DNA from: Acidobacteriota bacterium
GTDB lineage: Bacteria > Acidobacteriota > Thermoanaerobaculia > Multivoradales > JAHZIX01
NCBI GenBank assembly: GCA_020439725.1
Contig: JAGQSE010000784.1
Location: 1 to 7,010, forward strand
Length of the DNA stretch: 7,010 nt
Reading direction: 5' to 3'
Shown here: positions 1-6,442 of the stretch, piece by piece
How positions within the stretch are numbered: the first letter of the stretch is position 1
Layout: every line of letters begins with the position of its first letter
Translations under genes and position numbers: made by a program
Notes under the pieces: model-generated
Told to the model about the DNA's origin: nothing
The model's input: the letters and a program-made list of their open reading frames with translations, nothing else
Database searches by the model: none

Positions 1-1
1 A

Positions 2-97
2 CCGCCGCCACCGCCACGGCCGCCGGTGACGAGGCCCACTCCGCCACCACCGCCGCCTCCGCGGCCGCCGCAACCGGTGGTTCCGCAGCCACCCCCC
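2..97 (+). repeat. Low-complexity proline-codon tract (CCG/CCA repeats) encoding a Pro-rich linker
   Basis: In frame 2 almost every codon is CCG, CCA, CCC or CCT with occasional Arg, Val, Gln and Thr. This is a coding low-complexity stretch, not a separate element. It would form an extended spacer crossing the periplasm between the membrane anchor (outside the window) and the small beta domain that begins at base 98. Confidence 0.75.
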
Positions 98-301
98 ATC
101 GACTTCTCGTATCTGGGCAGCTTCGGCACCAAGAGCCGCCCGATCGCCGTCTTCGCCCGGGGAGAGGAGATCATCAACGCCCTCGAGGGCGACGTGATCG
201 ACGGCAAGTTCATCGTCGCCGAGATCGGTCTTGAATCGGTCTCCATCAAATTCGTGGAATTCAAAGACGCCTCGGCCGTTCGGCTGGAAGTGGGGCGCTA
301 G
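2..301 (+). CDS. PilP/GspC-like periplasmic linker protein of a secretion/pilus system, C-terminal part (5' end outside window)
   Basis: The reading frame is open to the left edge and ends with TAG at 299-301, giving 99 visible residues; the true start lies upstream. The first 32 or so residues are mostly proline, a low-complexity linker. They are followed by a compact domain of about 67 residues that begins IDFSYLGSFG and contains alternating short strands with a GDVIDGK turn and an ESVSIKF strand. This layout (flexible Pro-rich linker, then a small beta domain ending near the C terminus) matches the PilP / GspC homology-region type of protein, which bridges the inner-membrane platform to the secretin N0 domain. 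The secretin gene starts 15 bases downstream, which supports that role. An ATG-less GTG at 26 is in frame but sits inside the Pro-rich run and is unlikely to be the true start. Family-level call by pattern only; PilP versus GspC cannot be settled from this fragment. Confidence 0.7.
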   Translation, partial: PPPPPRPPVTRPTPPPPPPPRPPQPVVPQPPPIDFSYLGSFGTKSRPIAVFARGEEIINALEGDVIDGKFIVAEIGLESVSIKFVEFKDASAVRLEVGR

Positions 302-304
302 AGT

Positions 305-310
305 GGAGGG
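305..310 (+). promoter_or_regulatory. Shine-Dalgarno site of the secretin gene
   Basis: GGAGGG lies six bases before the ATG at 317. It is the best-matched ribosome binding site in the + strand operon and fixes the secretin start, placing the lipoprotein signal directly at the N terminus. Confidence 0.75.
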
Positions 311-316
311 TCCCCC

Positions 317-2890
317 ATGAGCTTCTATCGCTACGGGCGCATGCTCGCCGTCGCCTTGCTGGTCGTCGGCCTCGGCGGCTGCTCGAGCTACCAGAGCTAC
401 CGCAAGGCGGAGATCGCCGCATCCCAGGGCAACTGGGACCAGGCGGTCCTCTACTACATGGAGGCGGTCGAGCGCGAGCCCGAGAACCTCGCCTACAAGG
501 CGGCCCTGCTGCGCACCAAGATCAAGGCGTCGCAGGAGCACTTCGAGAAGGGCAAACGCTACCGCGAGGCGGGGATCGACGAGCGCGCCACGGTCGAGTT
601 CCAGCAGGCGGTCCAGCTCGACCCCACCAACCAGTATGCCCAGGCCGAGCTGGTCAACCTGCAGGAGGAGATCCGCGCCGCGGAGCTCGAGCGGGAAAAG
701 CCCGGCACCATCGAGGAGCTCAAGAACAAGACCCGCGGAGTCCGGCCGCAGCCGCCCCTCCTCGAGCCGCGCTCGAACGAGCCCATCGATCTCGACTTCC
801 CCGAGCCGACTTCGGTCAAGGACATCTACCGCGCCCTCGGCAAGGCCTTCGGGATCAACGTCCTCTTCGACCCCAACCTGAAGGACCAGGAGATCTCCAT
901 CGTCCTCAAGAACGTCACCGCCCAGAGCGCCCTCGAGGTGGTGATGCGCGCCGCCGGGCACTTCTACAAGGTGCAGGACGAGTCGACCATCATCGTCGTC
1001 GCCGACACGCCGCAGAACCGGCGCAACTACGAGGATCTGGTGATCCAGACCTTCTTCCTGTCGAACGCCGACATCAAGCAGGTCCAGACGATGCTCCGCA
1101 GCCTCGTCGACGCCAAGAAGATCGCCACCAACGAACAGCTCAACGCGATCATCCTGCGTGACACCGCGGACAAGGTGAAGGTCGCCGAGAAGATCATCGA
1201 GGCCAACGACAAGGCCAAGGCCGAGGTCGTGGTCGACGTCGAGCTGCTCCAGGTCAACAGCTCGAAGATGCGGAACCTGGGGCTCTCCCTCGACAGCTAC
1301 GCGGTGACCCAGAGCCTCGACCTGGGTGGCGAGAACGTGCCGCTCCGCCTGTCGGACCTCGACGACCTCAACGCCAACAACTGGTCGCTGACGATCCCCA
1401 ACTTCATCTACAACTTCATGAAGACGGACACCGACGCCCAGCTCCTGGCGCGCCCGCAGCTGCGCATCACCGAGGGAGAGAAGGCGCGGCTCCTAATCGG
1501 TGAGCGGGTACCGATCCCGACCACCACCTTCAACACCTCGAACACCGTCGGCGGCAACATCGTGCCGCTCACCACCTTCCAGTACACCGACGTCGGCATC
1601 CGCATCGAGATCGAGCCCCGGGTGCACCACAACAAGGAGATCACCCTCAAGGTCACCGTCGAGGTGAGCAACATCTCGAGCTTCGTCGAAGCTGCCGGCG
1701 GTCAGCGCCAGCCGGTCATCGGCACGCGTACCATCGAGTCGACGATCCGCCTGAAGGACGGCGAGACCAACTTCCTCGCCGGCCTGATCCGTACCGACGA
1801 CCTCGATTCGCAGGCCGGCATCCCGGGCCTGTCGGACATCCCGGTGCTCGGCCGGTTGTTCTCGAACAACAACTCGGACAACAACCGCACCGACGTCATC
1901 CTGACGATGACTCCGCACATCATCCGCACCCCGAACCTCACCGAAGAGGACCTGTTGCCGATCTGGGTCGGCACCGAGGCCAAGATCACGTTCCGTGGCG
2001 GCAGCCCGCGGGTGGAGTCCGACACCGAGGGCCCCTTCGACGGCGACAACGACCGCGAACGGGTGCAGGAGCTCCTGCGCCGGCGGCTGCAGCAGCTGCC
2101 GCGGGGTCTGCGCGAGACGGGTACCGAAGAGCAGGAGGAGCCACCGCCGCCGTCGGGGATCGACCTGGCGCCCAGCGGTGGGCCCGGGAGCTTCTTCGAC
2201 GGCGACCAGGCGGACGATGACGACGACCAGCAGGAGCCGCCGGTCGAGGACGGCCTGTTCGAGGACGGCACCGCCTCCCTCGAGCCGCTGGCGCCGGCCC
2301 CTCTGGGTGGTCTCTTCGGGGACGCATACAAGCCCGGCGCCGGCCCCGTGGCGGCACCGGTGGCGGAACCCGCGACGGTGGCCGCGAGCCACGCGGCGGT
2401 GAGCGGCGCCCCCGTCCGTCTCGCCCTCGCCGGTGATCGCCACCTCGTCGTTCCCGGAGAGACGCTGACCCTGCGGCTCACCGCCGACGCCGCAGCCGAC
2501 GTCGCCCACCTGCCCCTCGAGCTCGAGTTCGATCCGGCCGTGCTGGCGGTGCAGCAGGTGCGCGCCGGCGATTTCCTCGGTACCGGTGGCGCTTCGACGG
2601 TGTTGTCGGACGACACCCGTCCGGGTCTCTTGTCGCTGGGCGCGAGCCGCCTGGGGCAGGACCGCGGCGGCGTCCGGGGTCGCGGTCTGGTGGCGGAGAT
2701 CACCTTCGTCGCCGTCGCTCCCGGTCGCAGCACCATCACCTTCAAGAAGGCCCAGGCCCTCGACGCGGTGCTCGAAGAGATCTCCGGCGTCGAGGCCGAG
2801 GGCTTCGACGTGGTGGTCGAGGACGGGGCCGTAGGGCCCGAGGCGCCCCGTCCGCGCGACCCGCGGACTCAGGACGCTGGCGGCCTGTGA
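317..2890 (+). CDS. Lipoprotein secretin (GspD/PilQ family) with N-terminal TPR repeats and C-terminal cohesin-like domain
   Basis: 857 residues; outer-membrane channel of a type II secretion or type IV pilus-like system. Residues 1-22 are a lipoprotein signal: Arg-containing start, hydrophobic core, lipobox LGGC with Cys22. Two TPR-like repeats span about 28-61 and 75-108 (GNWDQAVLYYMEAVEREPEN; EFQQAVQLDPTN). The N0 (STN-like) domain is about 156-230 and one N1 domain about 243-300. The secretin barrel follows to about 539, with VPIPTTTF, FQYTDVGIRIEIEP, the family signature GIPGLSDIPVLGRLF at 501-515, and TMTPHIIRTP at 530-539. Residues 540-698 are a Pro/Gly and acidic linker including a run of five Asp. 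About 700-840 looks like a cohesin-type beta sandwich: VVPGETLTLRL, LPLELEFDPAVLAV, then GRGLVAEITFVAVAPGRSTI. Only N0 plus one N1 is visible, fewer than in classical GspD. The lipobox suggests self-targeting to the outer membrane; the cohesin-like assignment is by pattern and less certain than the secretin call. Confidence 0.93.
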   Translation: MSFYRYGRMLAVALLVVGLGGCSSYQSYRKAEIAASQGNWDQAVLYYMEAVEREPENLAYKAALLRTKIKASQEHFEKGKRYREAGIDERATVEFQQAVQLDPTNQYAQAELVNLQEEIRAAELEREKPGTIEELKNKTRGVRPQPPLLEPRSNEPIDLDFPEPTSVKDIYRALGKAFGINVLFDPNLKDQEISIVLKNVTAQSALEVVMRAAGHFYKVQDESTIIVVADTPQNRRNYEDLVIQTFFLSNADIKQVQTMLRSLVDAKKIATNEQLNAIILRDTADKVKVAEKIIEANDKAKAEVVVDVELLQVNSSKMRNLGLSLDSYAVTQSLDLGGENVPLRLSDLDDLNANNWSLTIPNFIYNFMKTDTDAQLLARPQLRITEGEKARLLIGERVPIPTTTFNTSNTVGGNIVPLTTFQYTDVGIRIEIEPRVHHNKEITLKVTVEVSNISSFVEAAGGQRQPVIGTRTIESTIRLKDGETNFLAGLIRTDDLDSQAGIPGLSDIPVLGRLFSNNNSDNNRTDVILTMTPHIIRTPNLTEEDLLPIWVGTEAKITFRGGSPRVESDTEGPFDGDNDRERVQELLRRRLQQLPRGLRETGTEEQEEPPPPSGIDLAPSGGPGSFFDGDQADDDDDQQEPPVEDGLFEDGTASLEPLAPAPLGGLFGDAYKPGAGPVAAPVAEPATVAASHAAVSGAPVRLALAGDRHLVVPGETLTLRLTADAAADVAHLPLELEFDPAVLAVQQVRAGDFLGTGGASTVLSDDTRPGLLSLGASRLGQDRGGVRGRGLVAEITFVAVAPGRSTITFKKAQALDAVLEEISGVEAEGFDVVVEDGAVGPEAPRPRDPRTQDAGGL

Positions 2891-2906
2891 TCCGTACGAA
2901 AGAGTG

Positions 2907-3389
2907 ATGAGGAGACGGAGGAGCTCCGCCCGGCGCTATCAGAGCGGCTTGACGATGATCGAGATGATCGTCGTCGCCGTGATGTTGGTGATCCTCGCCG
3001 GCACCGCGCTTCCCTTCGCGCGCTACTCGGTCAAGCGGTCCAAGGAGATCGAGCTGCGCGCGGCGCTGCGCGACATGCGCAACGCCATCGACGAGTACAA
3101 GCGCTACAGCGACTTCGGCCTGATCCCCATCGACCTCGGCACCGACGGCTACCCCAAGGACCTCGAGGTGCTGGTCGAGGGCGTCGACCTGGTCGGCCAG
3201 ATCGACAAGAAGATGCGCTTCCTGCGCAAGATTCCCGTCGACCCGATGGTCGGCAACGATGAAGACTGGTTGCTGCTCAGCTACCAGGACGAGCCCGACG
3301 CCTCCTCGTGGGGCGGCGAGAACGTCTTCGACGTGCATTCGAGCAGCCAGGGTGTCGGCCTCAACGGCATCCCCTACGCCGAGTGGTAG
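2907..3389 (+). CDS. GspG-like type II secretion pseudopilin (first of three)
   Basis: 160 residues from ATG 2907; a GTG at 2904 is in frame directly before it but would leave almost no room after the weak GAAAG at 2898-2902. The N terminus is a class III prepilin signal: Arg-rich leader of 14 residues, Gly14 then LTMIEM, so Glu falls at mature position 5 and Pro at mature position 22, as in type IV pilins and pseudopilins. A hydrophobic helix of about 20 residues follows, then a helical region (LRAALRDMRNAIDEYKRYSD) and a small globular C-terminal part with IPVDPMVGNDEDW and VFDVHSSSQG, ending in GLNGIPYAEW. The DP and D-V-hS-x-x-x-G pattern is typical of major pseudopilins of the GspG type. 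It should be cleaved by a prepilin peptidase (not in the window) and assembled into the periplasmic pseudopilus beneath the secretin. It begins 16 bases after the secretin stop. Confidence 0.88.
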   Translation: MRRRRSSARRYQSGLTMIEMIVVAVMLVILAGTALPFARYSVKRSKEIELRAALRDMRNAIDEYKRYSDFGLIPIDLGTDGYPKDLEVLVEGVDLVGQIDKKMRFLRKIPVDPMVGNDEDWLLLSYQDEPDASSWGGENVFDVHSSSQGVGLNGIPYAEW

Positions 3390-3403
3390 ACGACGGAGCT
3401 CCC

Positions 3404-3865
3404 ATGCACAGACCCATCAGCCAACTCAGAGCCCGACACCGAGCCCGGCGCCGCGCCGGCGAACGAGGGTTCACCCTCCTCGAGATGATCATCGTCGTCA
3501 CCATGATCGGGATCCTCGCCACGCTCGCCATCCCGGCGCTGATCCATTCGCCGCGGCGTGCCCAGGAAGCGGTGCTCAAGACCAACCTGCGCACCATCCG
3601 CGACGTCATCAACCAGTTCTACGCCGACAAGGGACAGTACCCGACGAGCCTCGAAGCGCTGGTCGACGAAGGCTATCTGCGCACCGTCCCCATCGATCCC
3701 ATCACCAAGACCTCGGACACCTGGCAGCTGGTCTACGACGAGGTCGAGGAGGGTGAGGAACCCGCCGAGACCGACCTCCCGGAAGAAGGCGAGCCGGGCA
3801 TCGTCGACGTCTACTCGGGGGCCGAAGGAATGAGCCTCGACGGCACCCCGTACAGCGAGTGGTAG
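3404..3865 (+). CDS. GspG-like type II secretion pseudopilin (second of three)
   Basis: 153 residues. The start at ATG 3404 is chosen because GGAG at 3395-3398 sits five bases before it; the frame stays open farther upstream into the previous gene, but that part is a shadow. The leader is 22 residues, strongly Arg/His rich, ending RGFTLLEM: cleavage after Gly22, Glu at mature position 5 and Pro at mature position 22. After the hydrophobic helix come LRTIRDVINQFYADKGQYPT, a very common pilin/GspG helix-turn sequence, then VPIDPITK and WQLVYD, an acidic loop rich in Glu and Pro (about residues 113-133), and VDVYSGAEG, ending in SLDGTPYSEW. The C terminus closely mirrors that of the preceding pseudopilin, so the pair probably arose by duplication. 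Expected in the inner membrane and periplasm as part of the pseudopilus. Confidence 0.9.
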   Translation: MHRPISQLRARHRARRRAGERGFTLLEMIIVVTMIGILATLAIPALIHSPRRAQEAVLKTNLRTIRDVINQFYADKGQYPTSLEALVDEGYLRTVPIDPITKTSDTWQLVYDEVEEGEEPAETDLPEEGEPGIVDVYSGAEGMSLDGTPYSEW

Positions 3866-3869
3866 GGGG

Positions 3870-4709
3870 ATGCGCCGGCGCCATCCGAGCCCCGAGGGCG
3901 GCTACAGCCTGGTCATCCTGATCGTCGTGGTGTCGATCATGACCATCGCGGTGGCGGTGGTGCTGCCGCTGTGGAGCTCGGTGATGCAGCGCGAGCGCGA
4001 GGAGGAGCTGATCTTTCGCGGCCTGCAGTATGCCGAGGCGATCCGCTGCTTCCAGCGCCGCTTCGGGCGCTACCCCATCAAGCTCGAAGAGCTCATCGAG
4101 GTCAAGCCGCGCTGTGCCCGTCAGCTCTATCCGGATCCGATGACCGAAGACGGCTCGTGGGGCCTGATCTACGCCGGGGGACCCGGCACTCAGGTGCGGC
4201 CGGGGCCAACCCCCGACCAGACCGAAGGCCGCCAGCCGCAAAACGGTCTGCGTGCCCAGCCCGATCCGACCAGCGACGACCAGGATCCCGACTCGGTCAA
4301 CGGGCTGCCGGTGAGCGAGGGCGGCGAACGCACCCGCGGCGCTCTCGGGCCGATCCTCGGTGTCCACAGCAAGAGCAAGGAGAAGTCGGTCAAGGTCTTC
4401 ATGGGTCGCACCAACTACGACCAGTGGGCCTTCACCTCGGACATGGTGTCCGGCATCGCCACCCCTCCGGACCGGCCTCCCCTGGTTCCCTCCGCCAAGA
4501 CCCTGGGCCGCCCCTTCCGCGAGGGGCTGCAGCCGCAGATCTCCTTCGAGCAGCCCAAGCGCAACGGTCCCGACGGGCAGAATCTGGGGCAGCCGCCGGG
4601 AGGCCCCGGCGCTGGCCAGGGTGCCGAGAACGTCGGTGGCTTCGGTGTCCCCAACCCGACTCCGATCCGTCCCAACCGCCCCAACCGCGGTGGCGGGAGA
4701 AACCGTTGA
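3870..4709 (+). CDS. Divergent prepilin-like protein lacking Glu5 (third pseudopilin), with low-complexity tail
   Basis: 279 residues, ATG four bases after the previous stop; the GGGGG touching the ATG is badly spaced, so translational coupling is likely. The leader MRRRHPSPEGG is followed by YSLVILIVVVSIMT. Gly at -1 and Pro at mature position 22 fit a prepilin, but mature position 5 is Ile, not Glu. After the membrane helix comes a charged helix with QREREEELIFRGLQYAEAI and then RFGRYPIKLEELIE, followed by LYPDPMTEDGSWGLIY. Residues about 105-150 are Pro/Gln/Asp-rich and probably disordered; then GPILGVHSKSKEKS and TNYDQWAFT, after which the last 95 or so residues are Pro/Gly/Asn/Arg-rich with an Arg-rich end. 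I recognise the EEELIFRG/QY style as that of a pseudopilin-like family found beside GspG genes. By analogy with GspK, which also lacks Glu5, it might sit at the pseudopilus tip, but sequence similarity to GspK is not evident. Confidence 0.8.
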   Translation: MRRRHPSPEGGYSLVILIVVVSIMTIAVAVVLPLWSSVMQREREEELIFRGLQYAEAIRCFQRRFGRYPIKLEELIEVKPRCARQLYPDPMTEDGSWGLIYAGGPGTQVRPGPTPDQTEGRQPQNGLRAQPDPTSDDQDPDSVNGLPVSEGGERTRGALGPILGVHSKSKEKSVKVFMGRTNYDQWAFTSDMVSGIATPPDRPPLVPSAKTLGRPFREGLQPQISFEQPKRNGPDGQNLGQPPGGPGAGQGAENVGGFGVPNPTPIRPNRPNRGGGRNR

Positions 4710-5149
4710 GGCTGCGCATCCGGCGGCTGCCCCACGGTCAGGGTCTCGAGCTGCCGCGCCCCGCCTCTCCCGGCAGCGCGGGCCTCGACCTGCGCGCCGC
4801 GGTCGAGGCCGAGGTCGTTCTCGAGCCCGGCGAGCGGCGGCTGATCCCCACCGGCCTCGTGTTCGAGATCCCCGAAGGCTGGGAGGGGCAGGTGCGCCCC
4901 CGGAGCGGCCTTGCCCTCCGCCACGGCATCACCCTGGTCAACACCCCCGGCACCCTCGACAGCGACTACCGCGGCGAGGTCGGCGTGATCCTGATCCATC
5001 ACGGCGACGAACCCTTCACCGTCCGCCGCGGTGACCGCATCGCGCAGCTGGTGCTGGCGCGGGTCGAGGCGGTCGAAGTGATCGAGGCCGAGGACCTAGT
5101 AGAGACCGGCCGCGCCGGCGGCGGTTTCGGTTCCACTGGAGTCGACTGA
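4706..5149 (+). CDS. dut: Deoxyuridine 5'-triphosphate nucleotidohydrolase (dUTPase)
   Basis: Hydrolyses dUTP to dUMP and pyrophosphate in the cytoplasm, keeping uracil out of DNA and supplying dUMP for thymidylate synthesis; active as a homotrimer. All five trimeric dUTPase motifs are visible in 147 residues, the usual length: I AGLDLRA at 25-31; II RPRSGLAL at 64-71; III NTPGTLDSDYRGEV at 79-92, with the catalytic Asp85 and the uracil-stacking Tyr88; IV GDRIAQLVL at 109-117; V GRAGGGFGSTG at 135-145, the P-loop-like tail. The start is TTG at 4706, which overlaps the upstream TGA (TTGA) and has GGGAGA at 4695-4700, five bases before it. The frame is open for another 700 bases upstream, but that is GC-driven readthrough inside the pseudopilin gene. 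The coupled start shows it is co-transcribed with the secretion genes, probably a positional rather than functional link. Confidence 0.96.
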   Translation: MRLRIRRLPHGQGLELPRPASPGSAGLDLRAAVEAEVVLEPGERRLIPTGLVFEIPEGWEGQVRPRSGLALRHGITLVNTPGTLDSDYRGEVGVILIHHGDEPFTVRRGDRIAQLVLARVEAVEVIEAEDLVETGRAGGGFGSTGVD

Positions 5150-5176
5150 GGCCGCCCGCCCGGGGACAGGGGACAG

Positions 5177-5200
5177 CAGCCGGCTCAAAGACTCCGGCTG
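5177..5200. terminator. Candidate bidirectional hairpin between convergent dut and rlmN
   Basis: CAGCCGG at 5177-5183 pairs perfectly with CCGGCTG at 5194-5200 around a 10-base loop. It lies 27 bases past the dut stop and in the spacer that faces the rlmN 3' end. No T-run follows on either strand, so intrinsic termination is uncertain; it may be a transcript-end stabiliser or chance in GC-rich DNA. Confidence 0.3.
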
Positions 5201-5209
5201 TCTGCGGAT

Positions 5210-5237
5210 CGAAGCTCTTCCGACACGAAGCTCTTCC
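5210..5237. repeat. Short direct repeat, two perfect 12-base copies
   Basis: CGAAGCTCTTCC occurs at 5210-5221 and again at 5226-5237, a 16-base period; extending to 15 bases leaves one mismatch. It lies in the 114-base convergent spacer (5150-5263), which holds no gene that I can support. Confidence 0.7.
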
Positions 5238-5263
5238 AACAGATGCCAGGGACGGGGGTGCGC

Positions 5264-6442
5264 TCAGAGATGGACCGGCGTGCGGAAGCCGCGCGGGGCG
5301 CGGTGCGTCGCACGCAGCTGACCGCAAGCACCGCTGACCTCGTCCCCGCGCTGGCGGCGGACGGTGGTGACGACACCGTGCTGCTTGAGGCGCTGCTGGA
5401 AGCGCGCGGTCGCCTCCGGCGAGGGTGGCACCATCCTGGGACCCAGCACCGGGTCGTGGTTGATCGGGATCAGGTTGACCTTGGCCGCGAGGCCGCGGAG
5501 CAGCCGCGCCACGGCGTCGGCCTGCGCCGGAGCGTCGTTGACGTCACGGATCAGGATGTACTCGAAGGTGATCTTGCGCCCGCTCTCGAGGGGCCAACGC
5601 CGCAGCAACGCCATCAGCTCGCGCAACGGATAGCGCTGGTTGACGGGCATCAGCCGGCCGCGGAGATCGTCGTCCGGGGCATGGAGCGAGATCGCCAGGT
5701 TGGGCCGCCGCGGCCAGGCCGCCATGGCCTCGAGGGCGGGGAGGATGCCCACCGTCGAGAGGGTCATGCGCTGCCAGGAGATGCTCTCGGCGAGACGATG
5801 AAGCGCCTCCCCCACCGCTGTCGGGTTGAGCAGCGGCTCCCCCATGCCCATGAAAACCAGGTTGAGGCCCGCCGGTAGCGGCCCGATGCGGCTGCGGATG
5901 GCCTGCACCTGGCCGACGATCTCGCCGGCACCGAGGTCGCGGCCGGCACCCCAGTAGCCGGTGACACAGAACCGGCATGCGAGGGCGCAGCCGGCCTGGC
6001 TCGAAATACACAGCGTGCGCCGACGCCCGTCGGGTATGTCGACCGCCTCGATGACCGCGCCGTCGACCAGCTCGAAGAGGTACTTGGTGGTTCCGTCGGC
6101 GCTCTCACGGGCCTCGACGACCCGCGGAACGCCGAGCCGGAAGCTCTCCTCGAGCACCGACCGCAAGCCCTTGGACAGGTCGGTCATCTCGTCGAAACGG
6201 GTCACACCCCGCTGGTGGAGTGCCGCGTAGACCTGGGCCACGCGGAAGGGCCGATCGATCCACGGCTCGAGGACCGTGGCGAGGTCTTCCTGGCTGAGGC
6301 CGAGCAGGTCGGGACGAGGATCGGCCGGGGGTGCGACCGGCGAGGTCGCGGGACGCTCCGCGGGCTCAGGCGCCGCGGCGGCGGCGGGTGCGGCATCGGC
6401 GGGTGGGGTCGATGCCGATGGAGCGGAGGAATCGGAGGTCAT
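5264..6442 (-). CDS. rlmN: Dual-specificity 23S rRNA (A2503) / tRNA (A37) C2-methyltransferase RlmN, radical SAM
   Basis: 392 residues from ATG 6442. Cytoplasmic enzyme that makes 2-methyladenosine at 23S rRNA position 2503 and tRNA position 37 through a methyl-cysteine intermediate. The RlmN-type N-terminal domain runs from about residue 44 (PDLLGLSQEDL, PFRVAQVYAALHQRGV, DEMTDLSKGLR). The radical SAM core has CALACRFC with iron-sulfur Cys152, Cys156 and Cys159; Cys145 (RTLCISSQ) matches E. coli Cys118, and Cys373 (SGACGQL) matches the methyl-carrying Cys355. FMGMGEPLLN at 197-206, ISLHAP at 251-256 and EYILIRDVND at 294-303 are also typical. The first 43 residues are an Ala/Pro/Ser-rich extension. 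GTG codons at 6445 and 6499 are alternative starts and none has a clear Shine-Dalgarno site; no start codon exists nearer to the core domain. The 5' end overlaps the upstream gene by 77 bases, so translational coupling is likely. Confidence 0.95.
   Translation of the reverse strand: MTSDSSAPSASTPPADAAPAAAAAPEPAERPATSPVAPPADPRPDLLGLSQEDLATVLEPWIDRPFRVAQVYAALHQRGVTRFDEMTDLSKGLRSVLEESFRLGVPRVVEARESADGTTKYLFELVDGAVIEAVDIPDGRRRTLCISSQAGCALACRFCVTGYWGAGRDLGAGEIVGQVQAIRSRIGPLPAGLNLVFMGMGEPLLNPTAVGEALHRLAESISWQRMTLSTVGILPALEAMAAWPRRPNLAISLHAPDDDLRGRLMPVNQRYPLRELMALLRRWPLESGRKITFEYILIRDVNDAPAQADAVARLLRGLAAKVNLIPINHDPVLGPRMVPPSPEATARFQQRLKQHGVVTTVRRQRGDEVSGACGQLRATHRAPRGFRTPVHL

Noticed and set aside
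2..97. CCG/CCA repeats as a possible microsatellite or CRISPR-like array
   Set aside because: No fixed repeat-spacer structure; the bases keep a proline codon frame continuous with the downstream domain, so it is a coding Pro-rich linker.
1493..2745. Two long - strand open frames (338 and 347 codons) opposite the secretin
   Set aside because: They lie fully under the strongly supported secretin gene, are rich in Arg, Gly, Ala and Pro with no recognisable motifs, and are expected shadows in GC-rich coding DNA.
3308..3403. Extension of the second pseudopilin to an earlier start inside the first pseudopilin
   Set aside because: The added residues are shadow sequence; ATG 3404 has a good Shine-Dalgarno site and gives a normal prepilin leader.
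3971..4705. Upstream extension of the dut frame, giving a 392-residue protein
   Set aside because: The extension overlaps the third pseudopilin and is Arg/Pro-rich without motifs; normal dUTPase length and homology start at TTG 4706.
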